A stretch of 64,000 nucleotides of DNA from Kitasatospora papulosa. Its GTDB lineage: Bacteria > Actinomycetota > Actinomycetes > Streptomycetales > Streptomycetaceae. Below are positions 48,502 to 56,324 of this stretch, piece by piece. The stretch spans positions 868,001-932,000 of the forward strand of contig NZ_JNYQ01000001.1 of NCBI RefSeq assembly GCF_000717245.1, written 5' to 3'. Made by a program: the position numbers and the translations under genes. The notes below the pieces were generated by a model. It was not told the DNA's origin, did not search any database, and saw only the letters and a list, made by a program, of their open reading frames with translations. Positions within the stretch are counted from its first letter, which is position 1, and each line of letters opens with the position of its first letter.

Positions 48502-49704
48502 TCAGCCCCGCAGCACCAGCGCCTGCCCCGCCACCACCAGCAGCACCTGCTCGCACTCGGCCGCGAACGCGGCGTTCAGACGGCCCAGTTCGTCCCGGAA
48601 GCGCCGCCCGGAGGCCGTCGCCGGGACCACGCCCGAGCCGGTCTCGTTGGTCACGGCGACGACCGTACGCCGCGTCCCGCGCACCGCGCGGACCAGCTCG
48701 GCGACGCGCTCACGGAGCTTCTCCTCCCCGCCGTCCGCCCACCGGCCGTCGTCCCACGCCTCGACCCGGTCCATCGCGTCCGTCAGCCACAGCGACAGAC
48801 AGTCGATCAGCAGGGGCGGGCCGTCCTCCTCCAGCAGACCCGTCAGCTCGCAGGTCTCCTCGGTGCGCCAGGCGGCAGGCCTGCGCTCGCGGTGCAGTCC
48901 GATCCTGGCCGCCCACTCCACGTCCCCCTCTCGGCGCCCGCCCGTCGCCACGTACACCACCTCGGGGAAGGTCTCCAGGCGCTGTTCGGCCTCCACCGAC
49001 TTCCCCGAACGCGCCCCGCCCGTGACCAGCGTGCGCCGGGGCACCTCGGGTACTGCGTGGTACGCGCCCACCGGCAGCGTCGTTCCGTCCGGTACGGCCC
49101 GCGCCCCGCCGGCCGCGAGCCGGCGGTCCAGCTCGGCCCCGGGCGGCGCGTCGTGGTCCAGATGGACGGCGACGACCTCGGTGTTCGGTCCGACCGCCTC
49201 GGCGGCCCGCAGCCTGGCCACGGCGTCCGGCCGTCCGATCACGTCGCACACGACCATGTCGTACGGCTCCGCCACCGGGGCGGCCAGGCCGGCGGGGGAG
49301 GCCCCGGGCGGCAGGTACAGAAGGCGCTCGCCGTCCGGCGACGTCACCTCGTAACCCGTGCCCGGCGCGTCCATCGCCAGGGCCCGCACCCGGTGGCCGC
49401 TGATCAGCGTGAGCTCCTGGCCGTCCGGCACGCGGCCCGCGGGCGGGAGCGAGGCGGGCAGTTCCATCGCGGGACCGTCATGGGGATGGGTCAGCAGCAC
49501 CTGCCGCACGGCGGCGAGCGAGCGGCCCGCGCGGGCGGCGGCGAACACCGCGCCCGGGGTCAGGTCCAGCAGCAGCGCGTCGTCGACGAGCAGCGCGGTG
49601 GCGGCACGTGCCCCGCCGCCGCGGGAGGAGGCGCAGACGGCGCAGGGGCAGTCGGGCCGCGGCAGCCCGTCGGGGGCGCCGGTGCCGAGCAGTGTCAGTT
49701 CCAC
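48502..49704 (-). CDS. cobU: Fusion: degenerate metallo-beta-lactamase-like domain + adenosylcobinamide kinase/guanylyltransferase
   Basis: 400 aa, GTG at 49704 after GGAGGATC. Residues 1-220 are MBL/PhnP-like (LLGTGAPDGLPRPDCPCAVC), but the metal motif reads T72-H-P-H-D-G-P78 instead of THxHxDH, so two canonical ligands are missing. Residues 223-400 are CobU: P-loop GGARSGKS (229-236), H271 in RIGLHRERRPAAW at the position of the guanylylated His, and TNETGSGVVP. CobU phosphorylates cobinamide and then attaches GMP. The MBL part may be a structural or regulatory remnant, or replace a missing partner function such as a phosphatase. The next genes are cobT and cobS. Confidence 0.9.
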   Translation of the reverse strand: MELTLLGTGAPDGLPRPDCPCAVCASSRGGGARAATALLVDDALLLDLTPGAVFAAARAGRSLAAVRQVLLTHPHDGPAMELPASLPPAGRVPDGQELTLISGHRVRALAMDAPGTGYEVTSPDGERLLYLPPGASPAGLAAPVAEPYDMVVCDVIGRPDAVARLRAAEAVGPNTEVVAVHLDHDAPPGAELDRRLAAGGARAVPDGTTLPVGAYHAVPEVPRRTLVTGGARSGKSVEAEQRLETFPEVVYVATGGRREGDVEWAARIGLHRERRPAAWRTEETCELTGLLEEDGPPLLIDCLSLWLTDAMDRVEAWDDGRWADGGEEKLRERVAELVRAVRGTRRTVVAVTNETGSGVVPATASGRRFRDELGRLNAAFAAECEQVLLVVAGQALVLRG

Positions 49705-49790
49705 GCTCTGATCCTCCCGTGTCCATCCGCCACCTGCGCGCCCGGGACACCCACTAGTCTTCGGGGAGCAACGTGACCCAGGAGGCGGAC

Positions 49791-49994
49791 ATGGCGTGGA
49801 CGTGGCGGTTCGAGAAGTCCGACGGTACGGAGACGGAGCCGGCGCTGCAGCCGGAGGAGTTCACGACCCAGGGCGACGCGGAGTCGTGGATCGGTGAGTT
49901 CTGGAAGGAGCTCCTCGAAGGCGGCGCGGACCAGGTGACGCTCTTCGAGGACACGACGAAGATCTACGGCCCGATGGGCCTCCAGGCCGACTGA
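49791..49994 (+). CDS. Small conserved acidic protein, unknown function
   Basis: 67 aa, ATG at 49791 preceded by a strong AGGAGG. It is acidic with aromatic residues (MAWTWRFEKSDGTETEP, WIGEFWKELLEGG). The sequence pattern is compact and single-domain. No family function is known to me; it is a widespread short Streptomyces protein as far as I recall. It is monocistronic, followed directly by a hairpin. Confidence 0.75.
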   Translation: MAWTWRFEKSDGTETEPALQPEEFTTQGDAESWIGEFWKELLEGGADQVTLFEDTTKIYGPMGLQAD

Positions 49995-50004
49995 GGTCCG
50001 CGGA

Positions 50005-50032
50005 CCCGCCCGGACCCGGTCGTCCGGGCGGG
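50005..50032. terminator. Bidirectional terminator hairpin
   Basis: An 11-bp stem (50005-50015 with 50022-50032) and 6-base loop between the convergent small acidic protein gene and the protease gene. Confidence 0.75.
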
Positions 50033-50071
50033 CTCCCCGGCCGCCGGTGGCCCCGCGCCCCTGACCGGCTC

Positions 50072-51145
50072 TCAGATCTCCCCCAGGGTGACCTCGGCGC
50101 TCTTCGCCGCGTCCCCGCGGGTGTACGTCACCTCGACCTTCTCGCCCGGCTCGTCGCCCGCCAGGGCCTCCGAGAGCGAGGTGATCGTCGTGACCCGGTC
50201 GTCACCGATCCGGGTGATGATGTCGCCGGCCCGCAGCCCGGCCTTCTCCGCGGCCCCGCCCTTCTGGACGCTCACGATCGCGACGCCCGCGGGCTTGTAC
50301 GCGTCGTCGACGACGGTGCGGCCGGTGATCTCCAGCGCCGCCCGGCCCGAGTCGGTGACCTTGCCCGATCTGATGATCTGGTCGGCGACCGTCCGCACCA
50401 TGGAGACGGGGATGGCGAACCCGATCCCCGGCGCGGCGGAGTCGCCCAGCTGCGGGTCCGTCGCCGCGAGGGTCGGGATACCGATCACCTCGCTGTCGAG
50501 GTTCACCAGGGCGCCACCGCTGTTGCCCGGGTTGATCGCCGCCGAGGTCTGCACCATGTCGGCGAGCGTCGCCCCGGTGCCGCCGCCCGAGCGGCTCTCG
50601 CTGACGGTCCGCCCCACGGCCGAGACGATGCCCTGGGTGACGCTGCTGGACAGCCCGAGCGGTGACCCCATCGCCAGGACGATCTGCCCCACCTCGACCT
50701 CGTCGGTGTCCCCGAACTCCGCCGCACGCAGCCCGTCGGGCGCGTCGTCGAGCTTGACGACGGCCAGGTCCTGCTCGGGGTAGGAGGAGACGAGGGAGGC
50801 CTTGAGCACCTTCTCGCCGGTGGCGACGGTGACGTCGAAGGTCTTCTCGCTGCCCACGACATGGGCGTTCGTGACGATGTGGCCCCTGTCGTCGTAGACG
50901 ACGCCCGAGCCGAGCCCGTCCCCGGCGCCGATCTGCACGACGGAGGGCAGCACGTCCTTGATGACCGACCGGTACCGGTCCTCCAGGTCACCGGCGGCCC
51001 GTGGCACGACCGCCTGCTTGTCCGGCGCGGCGGACGGGGCCGGACCCGGCCCGGCGCAGGCGCTCGCCAGGGCGATCGCGCAGGCACCGGCGGTCAGGGG
51101 CGTGAGCGAGCGGCGTACCCGGCGGCGGGAAGGGGTTGCGTCCAT
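50072..51145 (-). CDS. Membrane-tethered S1C serine protease (HtrA/DegP-like) with PDZ domain
   Basis: 357 aa, ATG at 51145. A twin-Arg-rich basic start (SRRRVRRS) precedes a hydrophobic stretch ending LASAC with C30, a weak lipobox, so it is secreted and possibly lipid-anchored. The trypsin-like triad is H95 (TNAHVVG), D126 (EQDLAVVKL) and S209 (NPGNSGGALV). A PDZ domain (about 270-350, GVAIVSVQKGGAAEKAGLRAGDIITRI) follows. It probably degrades or refolds damaged envelope proteins. It is upstream-adjacent to a methyltransferase/DUF3043 unit and pspA, in keeping with envelope stress functions. Confidence 0.93.
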   Translation of the reverse strand: MDATPSRRRVRRSLTPLTAGACAIALASACAGPGPAPSAAPDKQAVVPRAAGDLEDRYRSVIKDVLPSVVQIGAGDGLGSGVVYDDRGHIVTNAHVVGSEKTFDVTVATGEKVLKASLVSSYPEQDLAVVKLDDAPDGLRAAEFGDTDEVEVGQIVLAMGSPLGLSSSVTQGIVSAVGRTVSESRSGGGTGATLADMVQTSAAINPGNSGGALVNLDSEVIGIPTLAATDPQLGDSAAPGIGFAIPVSMVRTVADQIIRSGKVTDSGRAALEITGRTVVDDAYKPAGVAIVSVQKGGAAEKAGLRAGDIITRIGDDRVTTITSLSEALAGDEPGEKVEVTYTRGDAAKSAEVTLGEI

Positions 51146-51219
51146 GCCCGGAGTATCGCCAGGGCACACCGGCGGCGGCCTGCGCTGCTGGGCCGATCAG
51201 CGGTACGCGCGCGGCCGGG

Positions 51220-52017
51220 TCAGCCGCGCACGCCGCACAGGTGCAGCAGCGCGGCCACCCCGCGGTACGGGTCGGTCCGCCCGGCCCGGTCCTCCGCGTC
51301 GAACACGCGGGCCAGCTCCTCGGGGCCGGGCAGCTCCGCCTCGTTGCTCACGTTGTCCGTGAAGACCCGCACGCCGTACCAGGTGTGCAGCGGGGCGGCG
51401 ATCCCGGCGAGGGTGGCCCGCAGCACGTCGAGCCGGTCCGCCCGGACGGAGAGGCCGAGCCTGTTCGTGTACGTGTCCGTCTCGAACGCGGCGAGGGCCG
51501 CGCCGAAGTCGCCGGCCGTCCCGGGCCGCATCGCCAGGGCGTCCGCGTTCCGCACGAGCAGCGAGAGCAGACCGCCGGGAGCCAGCATCCGGGCCAGGCC
51601 GGCCAGCAGCGGATCCGGCTCCGGCACGTACATCAGCACACCGTGGCAGAGCACCACGTCGAAGCTGCCCGGCATGAAGTGCACCCCGGTGTCACGGCCG
51701 TCGCCCTCGATGAGCCGCACCCGCTCCCGGATGCCCTCGGGCTCGCCCGCCAGGGCCTCCCGCGCGGTCCGCAGCATCTCGGCGTCGGACTCGAGGCCCG
51801 TCACGGAGTGCCCGGCCCGTGCCAGGCGCAGGGCCTGCGTGCCCTGGCCCATGCCCACGTCCAGCACCCGCAGCCGCTGCCCCACGGGGTAGCGCGCGGC
51901 TATCTGCTCGTCGAGCTGCCGCGCGACGAGCTCCTGGCGGACCGTGTTGCGCAGTCCGCCGAGCCCGCTCAGCCACTGGGACGAGGCCCCCGTGAAGCCG
52001 GAGGTCTCCGTGCTCAG
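51220..52017 (-). CDS. Class I SAM-dependent methyltransferase, probably with a CTG start
   Basis: 265 aa if it begins at the CTG at 52017 (reads STETSGFTGASSQWLSGLG next), overlapping the DUF3043 stop in CTGA with GGAGAG just upstream. The first ATG/GTG/TTG in frame is a GTG at 51885, which would remove 44 residues that look protein-like. Motif I is RVLDVGMGQGTQAL, the motif II acid is in VTGLESDAEM, and FDVVLCHGVLMYVPEPD is the post-I strand. It belongs to the CmoM/SmtA-like small-molecule or tRNA methyltransferases. The acceptor is unknown. Confidence 0.75.
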   Translation of the reverse strand: MSTETSGFTGASSQWLSGLGGLRNTVRQELVARQLDEQIAARYPVGQRLRVLDVGMGQGTQALRLARAGHSVTGLESDAEMLRTAREALAGEPEGIRERVRLIEGDGRDTGVHFMPGSFDVVLCHGVLMYVPEPDPLLAGLARMLAPGGLLSLLVRNADALAMRPGTAGDFGAALAAFETDTYTNRLGLSVRADRLDVLRATLAGIAAPLHTWYGVRVFTDNVSNEAELPGPEELARVFDAEDRAGRTDPYRGVAALLHLCGVRG

Positions 52018-52613
52018 GGCCGCTCTCCGCGCTTGACCTGCGGCTTGGGCAGACGCAGCCGGCGCATCTGGAGCGTGCGCATCAGGCCGTAGGCCACCGC
52101 GCCGCGCTTCGGGGTGTCGGGGAAGCGCTGGGCCAGCTGCTTCTTCAGACGGAACCCGAGGCCGATGGAGTCGACGACGATCAGCACGATCACGCCGAGC
52201 CAGAGCAGCAGCGAGATGTTCTGGATGTTCTGGACCTGGATCACGCTGAGGATCAGGATGATCACCGCGAGCGGAAGGAAATACTCCGCGATGCAGAAGC
52301 GCGAGTCCACGAAGTCACGGACGAAGCGGCGCACGGGCCCCTTGTCGCGGACCGGCAGATACCGCTCGTCGCCCGACGCGAGTGCCTCCCGCTGCCGGGC
52401 CAGGTCCGCCCGGCGGGCCTCGCGCTGGCGCTTCGCGGCCTCCTTGCGATCGGTCGGCGCGCCGCTGGAGGCACGTCGGCGCTGCGTCTGGGCATCGCTG
52501 CGCTTGGGGGTGGGGCGACCCTTGGGAGCCTGAGGGTCGCGGGGCTGCTTGGAGAGGTCCGCCGTCACCTTGCCGGTGGGGGCCTTCTCTTCCTTGGAAC
52601 GGCTACGGAACAC
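52014..52613 (-). CDS. DUF3043 membrane protein
   Basis: 199 aa from the GTG at 52613 (reads FRSRSKEEKAPTGKVTADL next), preferred over a TTG three codons upstream. A long, highly charged cytoplasmic N-terminus (about 1-95, PKRSDAQTQRRRASSGAPTD) is followed by the conserved RDFVDSRFCIAEYFLPLAVIILIL and two membrane helices (about 111-150). Function unknown; DUF3043 is an actinobacterial family. It is translationally coupled to the downstream methyltransferase and divergent from pspA. Confidence 0.88.
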   Translation of the reverse strand: MFRSRSKEEKAPTGKVTADLSKQPRDPQAPKGRPTPKRSDAQTQRRRASSGAPTDRKEAAKRQREARRADLARQREALASGDERYLPVRDKGPVRRFVRDFVDSRFCIAEYFLPLAVIILILSVIQVQNIQNISLLLWLGVIVLIVVDSIGLGFRLKKQLAQRFPDTPKRGAVAYGLMRTLQMRRLRLPKPQVKRGERP

Positions 52614-52898
52614 AAAACCCAAGGGTACGGGGTCGGCCGCGAGTAGCGGGGACCGGCCGGGAACGATCCGGCAACGGCCCGCGTCCTGAAAAGTGTCCCG
52701 ACGGGGACAGAACGGACGCCGGCCGGCATCGTCCCTGATGTTCGTCTACTCCCTGGGCGGGAGTGGTCATCGGCGGCAGTCGTCCTTGCGGAGGAGCACA
52801 TCGGTGCTCGAACAGTGCGGTAATGGAGACAGGGCCCGTACTGTGGGTTCTGTTGGAGTGCTGGAGCTCAGTCCGTCAGAAGGGGGCGCGCGAAGCCC

Positions 52899-53693
52899 AT
52901 GAGCGGTGTCATGAAGCGTATGGGGATGATCTTCCGCGCGAAGGCAAACAAGGCCCTTGACCGGGCCGAGGATCCGCGCGAGACCCTCGATTACTCGTAC
53001 CAGAAGCAGCTGGAGCTGCTCCAGAAGGTACGCCGCGGAGTCGCCGACGTGGCGACCTCGCGCAAGCGCCTGGAGCTGCAGCTGAACCAGCTCCAGGGAC
53101 AGTCGTCCAAGCTGGAGGACCAGGGGCGCAAGGCGCTCGCGCTCGGCCGCGAGGACCTGGCCCGCGAGGCGCTGTCGAGGCGCGCCGCCCTCCAGCAGCA
53201 GGTCACGGACCTGGAGACGCAGCACCAGACGCTGCAGGGCGAGGAGGAGAAGCTCACTCTCGCGGCGCAGCGCCTGCAGGCCAAGGTGGACGCCTTCCGT
53301 ACCAAGAAGGAGACCATCAAGGCCACCTACACCGCTGCCCAGGCCCAGACCCGGATCGGCGAGGCCTTCTCCGGCATCTCCGAGGAGATGGGCGACGTCG
53401 GCCTGGCGATCCAGCGGGCCGAGGACAAGACCCAGCAGCTCCAGGCGCGTGCGGGAGCCATCGACGAGCTGCTGGCCTCCGGCGCGCTCGACGACCCGTC
53501 CGGCACGGCGAAGGACGACATCGCCGCCGAGCTGGACCGGATCTCCGGTGGTACGGATGTAGAACTGGAACTGCAGCGCATGAAGGCCGAACTGGCCGGC
53601 GGTTCCGCAGGGCAGCAGCAGGCCATCGAGGGCGGCGCCGAGGACGCGGCACCGCAGTCGCAGCAGTCCCCGCACAAGTTCGACAAGCAGTGA
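52899..53693 (+). CDS. pspA: Phage shock protein A homologue
   Basis: 264 aa; ATG at 52899, with a second possible start at 52911 (MKRMGMIFRAK). A PspA/IM30 (ESCRT-III-like) coiled-coil protein that coats stressed membranes: N-terminal amphipathic helix followed by long heptad-rich helices (about 20-190). The C-terminus is Gln/Ala-rich and disordered (GGSAGQQQAIEGGAEDAAPQSQQ). In Streptomyces it answers envelope stress and salt. It is paired with the PspAA gene 10 bases downstream. The 285-base gap upstream, shared with the DUF3043 gene, must contain its promoter; no clear motif was called. Confidence 0.95.
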   Translation: MSGVMKRMGMIFRAKANKALDRAEDPRETLDYSYQKQLELLQKVRRGVADVATSRKRLELQLNQLQGQSSKLEDQGRKALALGREDLAREALSRRAALQQQVTDLETQHQTLQGEEEKLTLAAQRLQAKVDAFRTKKETIKATYTAAQAQTRIGEAFSGISEEMGDVGLAIQRAEDKTQQLQARAGAIDELLASGALDDPSGTAKDDIAAELDRISGGTDVELELQRMKAELAGGSAGQQQAIEGGAEDAAPQSQQSPHKFDKQ

Positions 53694-53703
53694 GGGCGGC
53701 GTC

Positions 53704-53982
53704 ATGATCGTACGGATCATGGGGGAGGGCCAGGTCGTACTGGCCGACAGTCATGTCGCCGAGCTGAACAAGCTCGACGACATACTCCTCGCGGAGATGG
53801 AGAGCGGTGACGGACCCGGCTTCCGGACCACGCTCCACGCGCTTCTGGACAAGGTGCGCGAGCTCGGCGCGCCTCTCCCGGACGACTCGCTCGAGCCGTC
53901 CGAGCTGATCCTTCCGGCACCTGACGCCACACTCGAAGAGGTGCGTTCCATGCTCCGCGACGACGGGCTGATCCCCGGCTGA
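53704..53982 (+). CDS. PspA-associated protein PspAA
   Basis: 92 aa, ATG at 53704. MIVRIMGEGQVVLADSHVAELNKLDDIL is the characteristic PspAA domain start, and the protein ends LEEVRSMLRDDGLIPG. PspAA is a small soluble partner of PspA in actinobacteria; its biochemical role is not known. The 10-base gap implies co-translation with pspA. Confidence 0.9.
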   Translation: MIVRIMGEGQVVLADSHVAELNKLDDILLAEMESGDGPGFRTTLHALLDKVRELGAPLPDDSLEPSELILPAPDATLEEVRSMLRDDGLIPG

Positions 53983-54012
53983 CCGGAGCCGCCCGCTCCG
54001 CACTCCCCGCGA

Positions 54013-54043
54013 TGCCCCGCCCCGGTCCGTCCGGCGCGGGGCA
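54013..54043 (+). terminator. Probable pspA-pspAA terminator
   Basis: An 8-bp stem (54013-54020 with 54036-54043) with a 15-base loop, 30 bases after PspAA. Modest structure. Confidence 0.45.
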
Positions 54044-54165
54044 CCGTGCTGTTCCGGGTGCCCGCCGTACGGGGCCGGCGGCCCGCACGGTCGCCCGTGC
54101 CGCGAAGGGCGGCGGGACGCCGTCCGAAACCGCCCCGTCCGCGACACGCCGTACCGTTGCTCGAC

Positions 54166-55431
54166 GTGACCTCCCTCGGAACCGGGTTCGTGCGCCCCCG
54201 CCGCTGGCTGCGCGGCCATCCCCTCGCCTTCGACCGGGGGCTTGCGGCAGCCGTGCTCGTCTGCATGGTCTGTGCGGCGTTCGCGGAGCCGGACCCGGGT
54301 CACGGGCCCGTCTTCCACGCACGTCCCCCCGGGCCGTTCAGCGTGCTCCTGATGGTGCTCGCCGCCGCGGCTCTCGTCCTGCGCCGACGCAGGCCCGTCG
54401 CCGTGCTGGCCGTGACGGGGCTGCTGTCCGCCGTCGCGTTCCTCCTGACGGATCCGCCCGCCCCCGTGGTGCTGAGCGTGGTCATCGCCCTGTTCACCGT
54501 CGCGTCCCGCACGGACCGCCCCACCACCTGGCGTGTCGGCCTGCTGACCATGCTGGTGCTGACCGTGGCGGCGATGGTGGTCGGCCCGACCCCCTGGTAC
54601 AGCCAGGAGAACGTCGGGGTGCTCGCCTGGACGGGGCTGGCCTGCGCCGCCGGGGACGCCGTGCGCAGCAGGCGCGCGTTCATCGACGCGATCAGGGAAC
54701 GGGCCGAACGCGCGGAGCGCACCCGGGACGAGGAGGCGCGCCGCAGGGTCGCCGAGGAGCGCCTGCGCATCGCCAGGGACCTCCACGACGTCGTCGCCCA
54801 CCACATCGCCCTGGTCAACGTGCAGGCCGGGGTCGCCGCCCATGTCATGGACAAGCGCCCCGACCAGGCGAAGGAGGCGCTCGCCCACGTACGGGAGGCC
54901 AGCCGCTCCGCGCTCAACGAGCTCCGCGCCACGGTCGGGCTGCTGCGCCAGTCCGGCGATCCGGAGGCGCCCACGGAACCCGCCCCGGGGCTCGCCGTCC
55001 TCGACGCGCTGGTCGACACCTTCCGCAACGCCGGACTCCCGGTCGAGGTGGCCTGCACCGATCCGGACAGCCCGCTGCCCGCGGCGGTCGACCTCGCCGC
55101 CTACCGGATCATCCAGGAGGCCCTGACGAACGTGCGCAAGCACGCCGGTGCCGACGCGAAGGCCGAAGTGAGTGTCGTACGCGTCGGGGAGACCGCGGAG
55201 ATCACCGTGCTCGACGGCGGCGGGGGACAGGACACCCCACCCGCACCCGCCGACGGGGGCGGCCACGGCCTCATCGGCATGCGTGAGCGCGTCACCGCCC
55301 TCGGCGGCACCCTCACGGCCGCACCCCGTTACGGGGGCGGCTTCCGGGTCCATGCGATCCTGCCCCTCACGTCCCGCACACGCGCGCCGGAGCGGCCGGA
55401 CACGGCGGGCACGACGGGGGGATGCGCATGA
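54166..55431 (+). CDS. Sensor histidine kinase (HisKA_3, DesK-like)
   Basis: 421 aa from the GTG at 54166; a TTG three codons upstream is also possible, and neither has a convincing ribosome binding site. It has about four or five membrane segments (residues about 22-150). The phosphotransfer motif LRIARDLHDVVAHHIALVNVQ places the phosphorylated His at about H207. ATP-binding motifs NVRKHAGADAKAEV and GHGLIGMRERV are present. It overlaps the response regulator gene in ATGA, so the two are translationally coupled. It lies downstream of pspAA, but whether it responds to envelope stress is only a guess from location. Confidence 0.88.
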   Translation: MTSLGTGFVRPRRWLRGHPLAFDRGLAAAVLVCMVCAAFAEPDPGHGPVFHARPPGPFSVLLMVLAAAALVLRRRRPVAVLAVTGLLSAVAFLLTDPPAPVVLSVVIALFTVASRTDRPTTWRVGLLTMLVLTVAAMVVGPTPWYSQENVGVLAWTGLACAAGDAVRSRRAFIDAIRERAERAERTRDEEARRRVAEERLRIARDLHDVVAHHIALVNVQAGVAAHVMDKRPDQAKEALAHVREASRSALNELRATVGLLRQSGDPEAPTEPAPGLAVLDALVDTFRNAGLPVEVACTDPDSPLPAAVDLAAYRIIQEALTNVRKHAGADAKAEVSVVRVGETAEITVLDGGGGQDTPPAPADGGGHGLIGMRERVTALGGTLTAAPRYGGGFRVHAILPLTSRTRAPERPDTAGTTGGCA

Positions 55432-56117
55432 CGCCCATCAAGGTGCTGCTCGCCGACGACCAGGCACTGCTGCGCAGCGCGTTCCGGGTGCTGGTCGACT
55501 CCGAGTCCGACATGCACGTCGTCGGGGAGGCCGCGGACGGGGCGGAGGCCGTCACACTGGCCCGCTCGACCCGCGCCGACGTCGTGCTCATGGACATCCG
55601 CATGCCGGGCACCGACGGACTCACCGCGACCCGGATGATCAGCGCGGACCCCGATCTGGCGGGCGTACGGATCGTCATGCTCACCACCTTCGAGGTGGAC
55701 GAGTACGTGGTGCAGTCCCTGCGCGCCGGGGCGTCCGGCTTCCTGGGCAAGGGAGCGGAGCCGGAGGAACTGCTCAACGCCATCCGTGTCGCCGCGGCCG
55801 GTGAGGCGCTGCTCTCGCCGGTCGCGACCAAGGGCCTGATCGCCAGCTTCCTGGCCCAGGGAGGCAGCGCCGGGGAGGGGGCGGACGCGGCGGAGTACGC
55901 CGAGCGCCTCGCCGCGCTCACGGGGCGCGAACGGGAGGTGCTCGTCCAGGTCGCGGGCGGGCACTCCAACGACCAGATCGCCGACCGCCTCGTCGTCAGC
56001 CCTCTCACCGTGAAGACCCATGTGAACCGGGCCATGGCGAAGCTGGGCGCCCGGGACCGGGCGCAATTGGTCGTCATTGCCTACGAATCGGGCCTGGTGC
56101 GCCCCAGGGTGGAGTGA
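55428..56117 (+). CDS. NarL-type response regulator, partner of the preceding kinase
   Basis: 229 aa. The ATG at 55428 sits in ATGA with the kinase stop and has GGGGGGA upstream; an ATG two codons earlier is also possible. The receiver domain has LLADDQ and phosphoacceptor D56 (ADVVLMDIRMPG), with the conserved Lys in LGKGAEPEE. The C-terminal LuxR HTH is LTGREREVLVQVAGGHSNDQIADRLVVSPLTVKTHVNR. Target genes are unknown; the RND transporter gene begins 207 bases downstream. Confidence 0.92.
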   Translation: MTPIKVLLADDQALLRSAFRVLVDSESDMHVVGEAADGAEAVTLARSTRADVVLMDIRMPGTDGLTATRMISADPDLAGVRIVMLTTFEVDEYVVQSLRAGASGFLGKGAEPEELLNAIRVAAAGEALLSPVATKGLIASFLAQGGSAGEGADAAEYAERLAALTGREREVLVQVAGGHSNDQIADRLVVSPLTVKTHVNRAMAKLGARDRAQLVVIAYESGLVRPRVE

Positions 56118-56324
56118 CGGGTGTAGGCGCGGCTACTCCAGCTGCGGTATGCGGGGCCCGGGAAAGCAACCCGGGGGCCGACGACTTCGCCCGCGGATCC
56201 GGCGATCGTAAAGGTGGGCGGTCTGTGTCCCCTGTGATCACCGTCGTGAGCACGCACCGTGCACCGCTGTGAGCATCTGGCAGCCGCCCACCTGCCGCGT
56301 ACGCCACAGAAGAGAGACCCACCC

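Noticed and set aside
46400..49790. Cobalamin riboswitch near the cob genes
   Set aside because: No B12-box-like conserved sequence was found in the short intergenic gaps.
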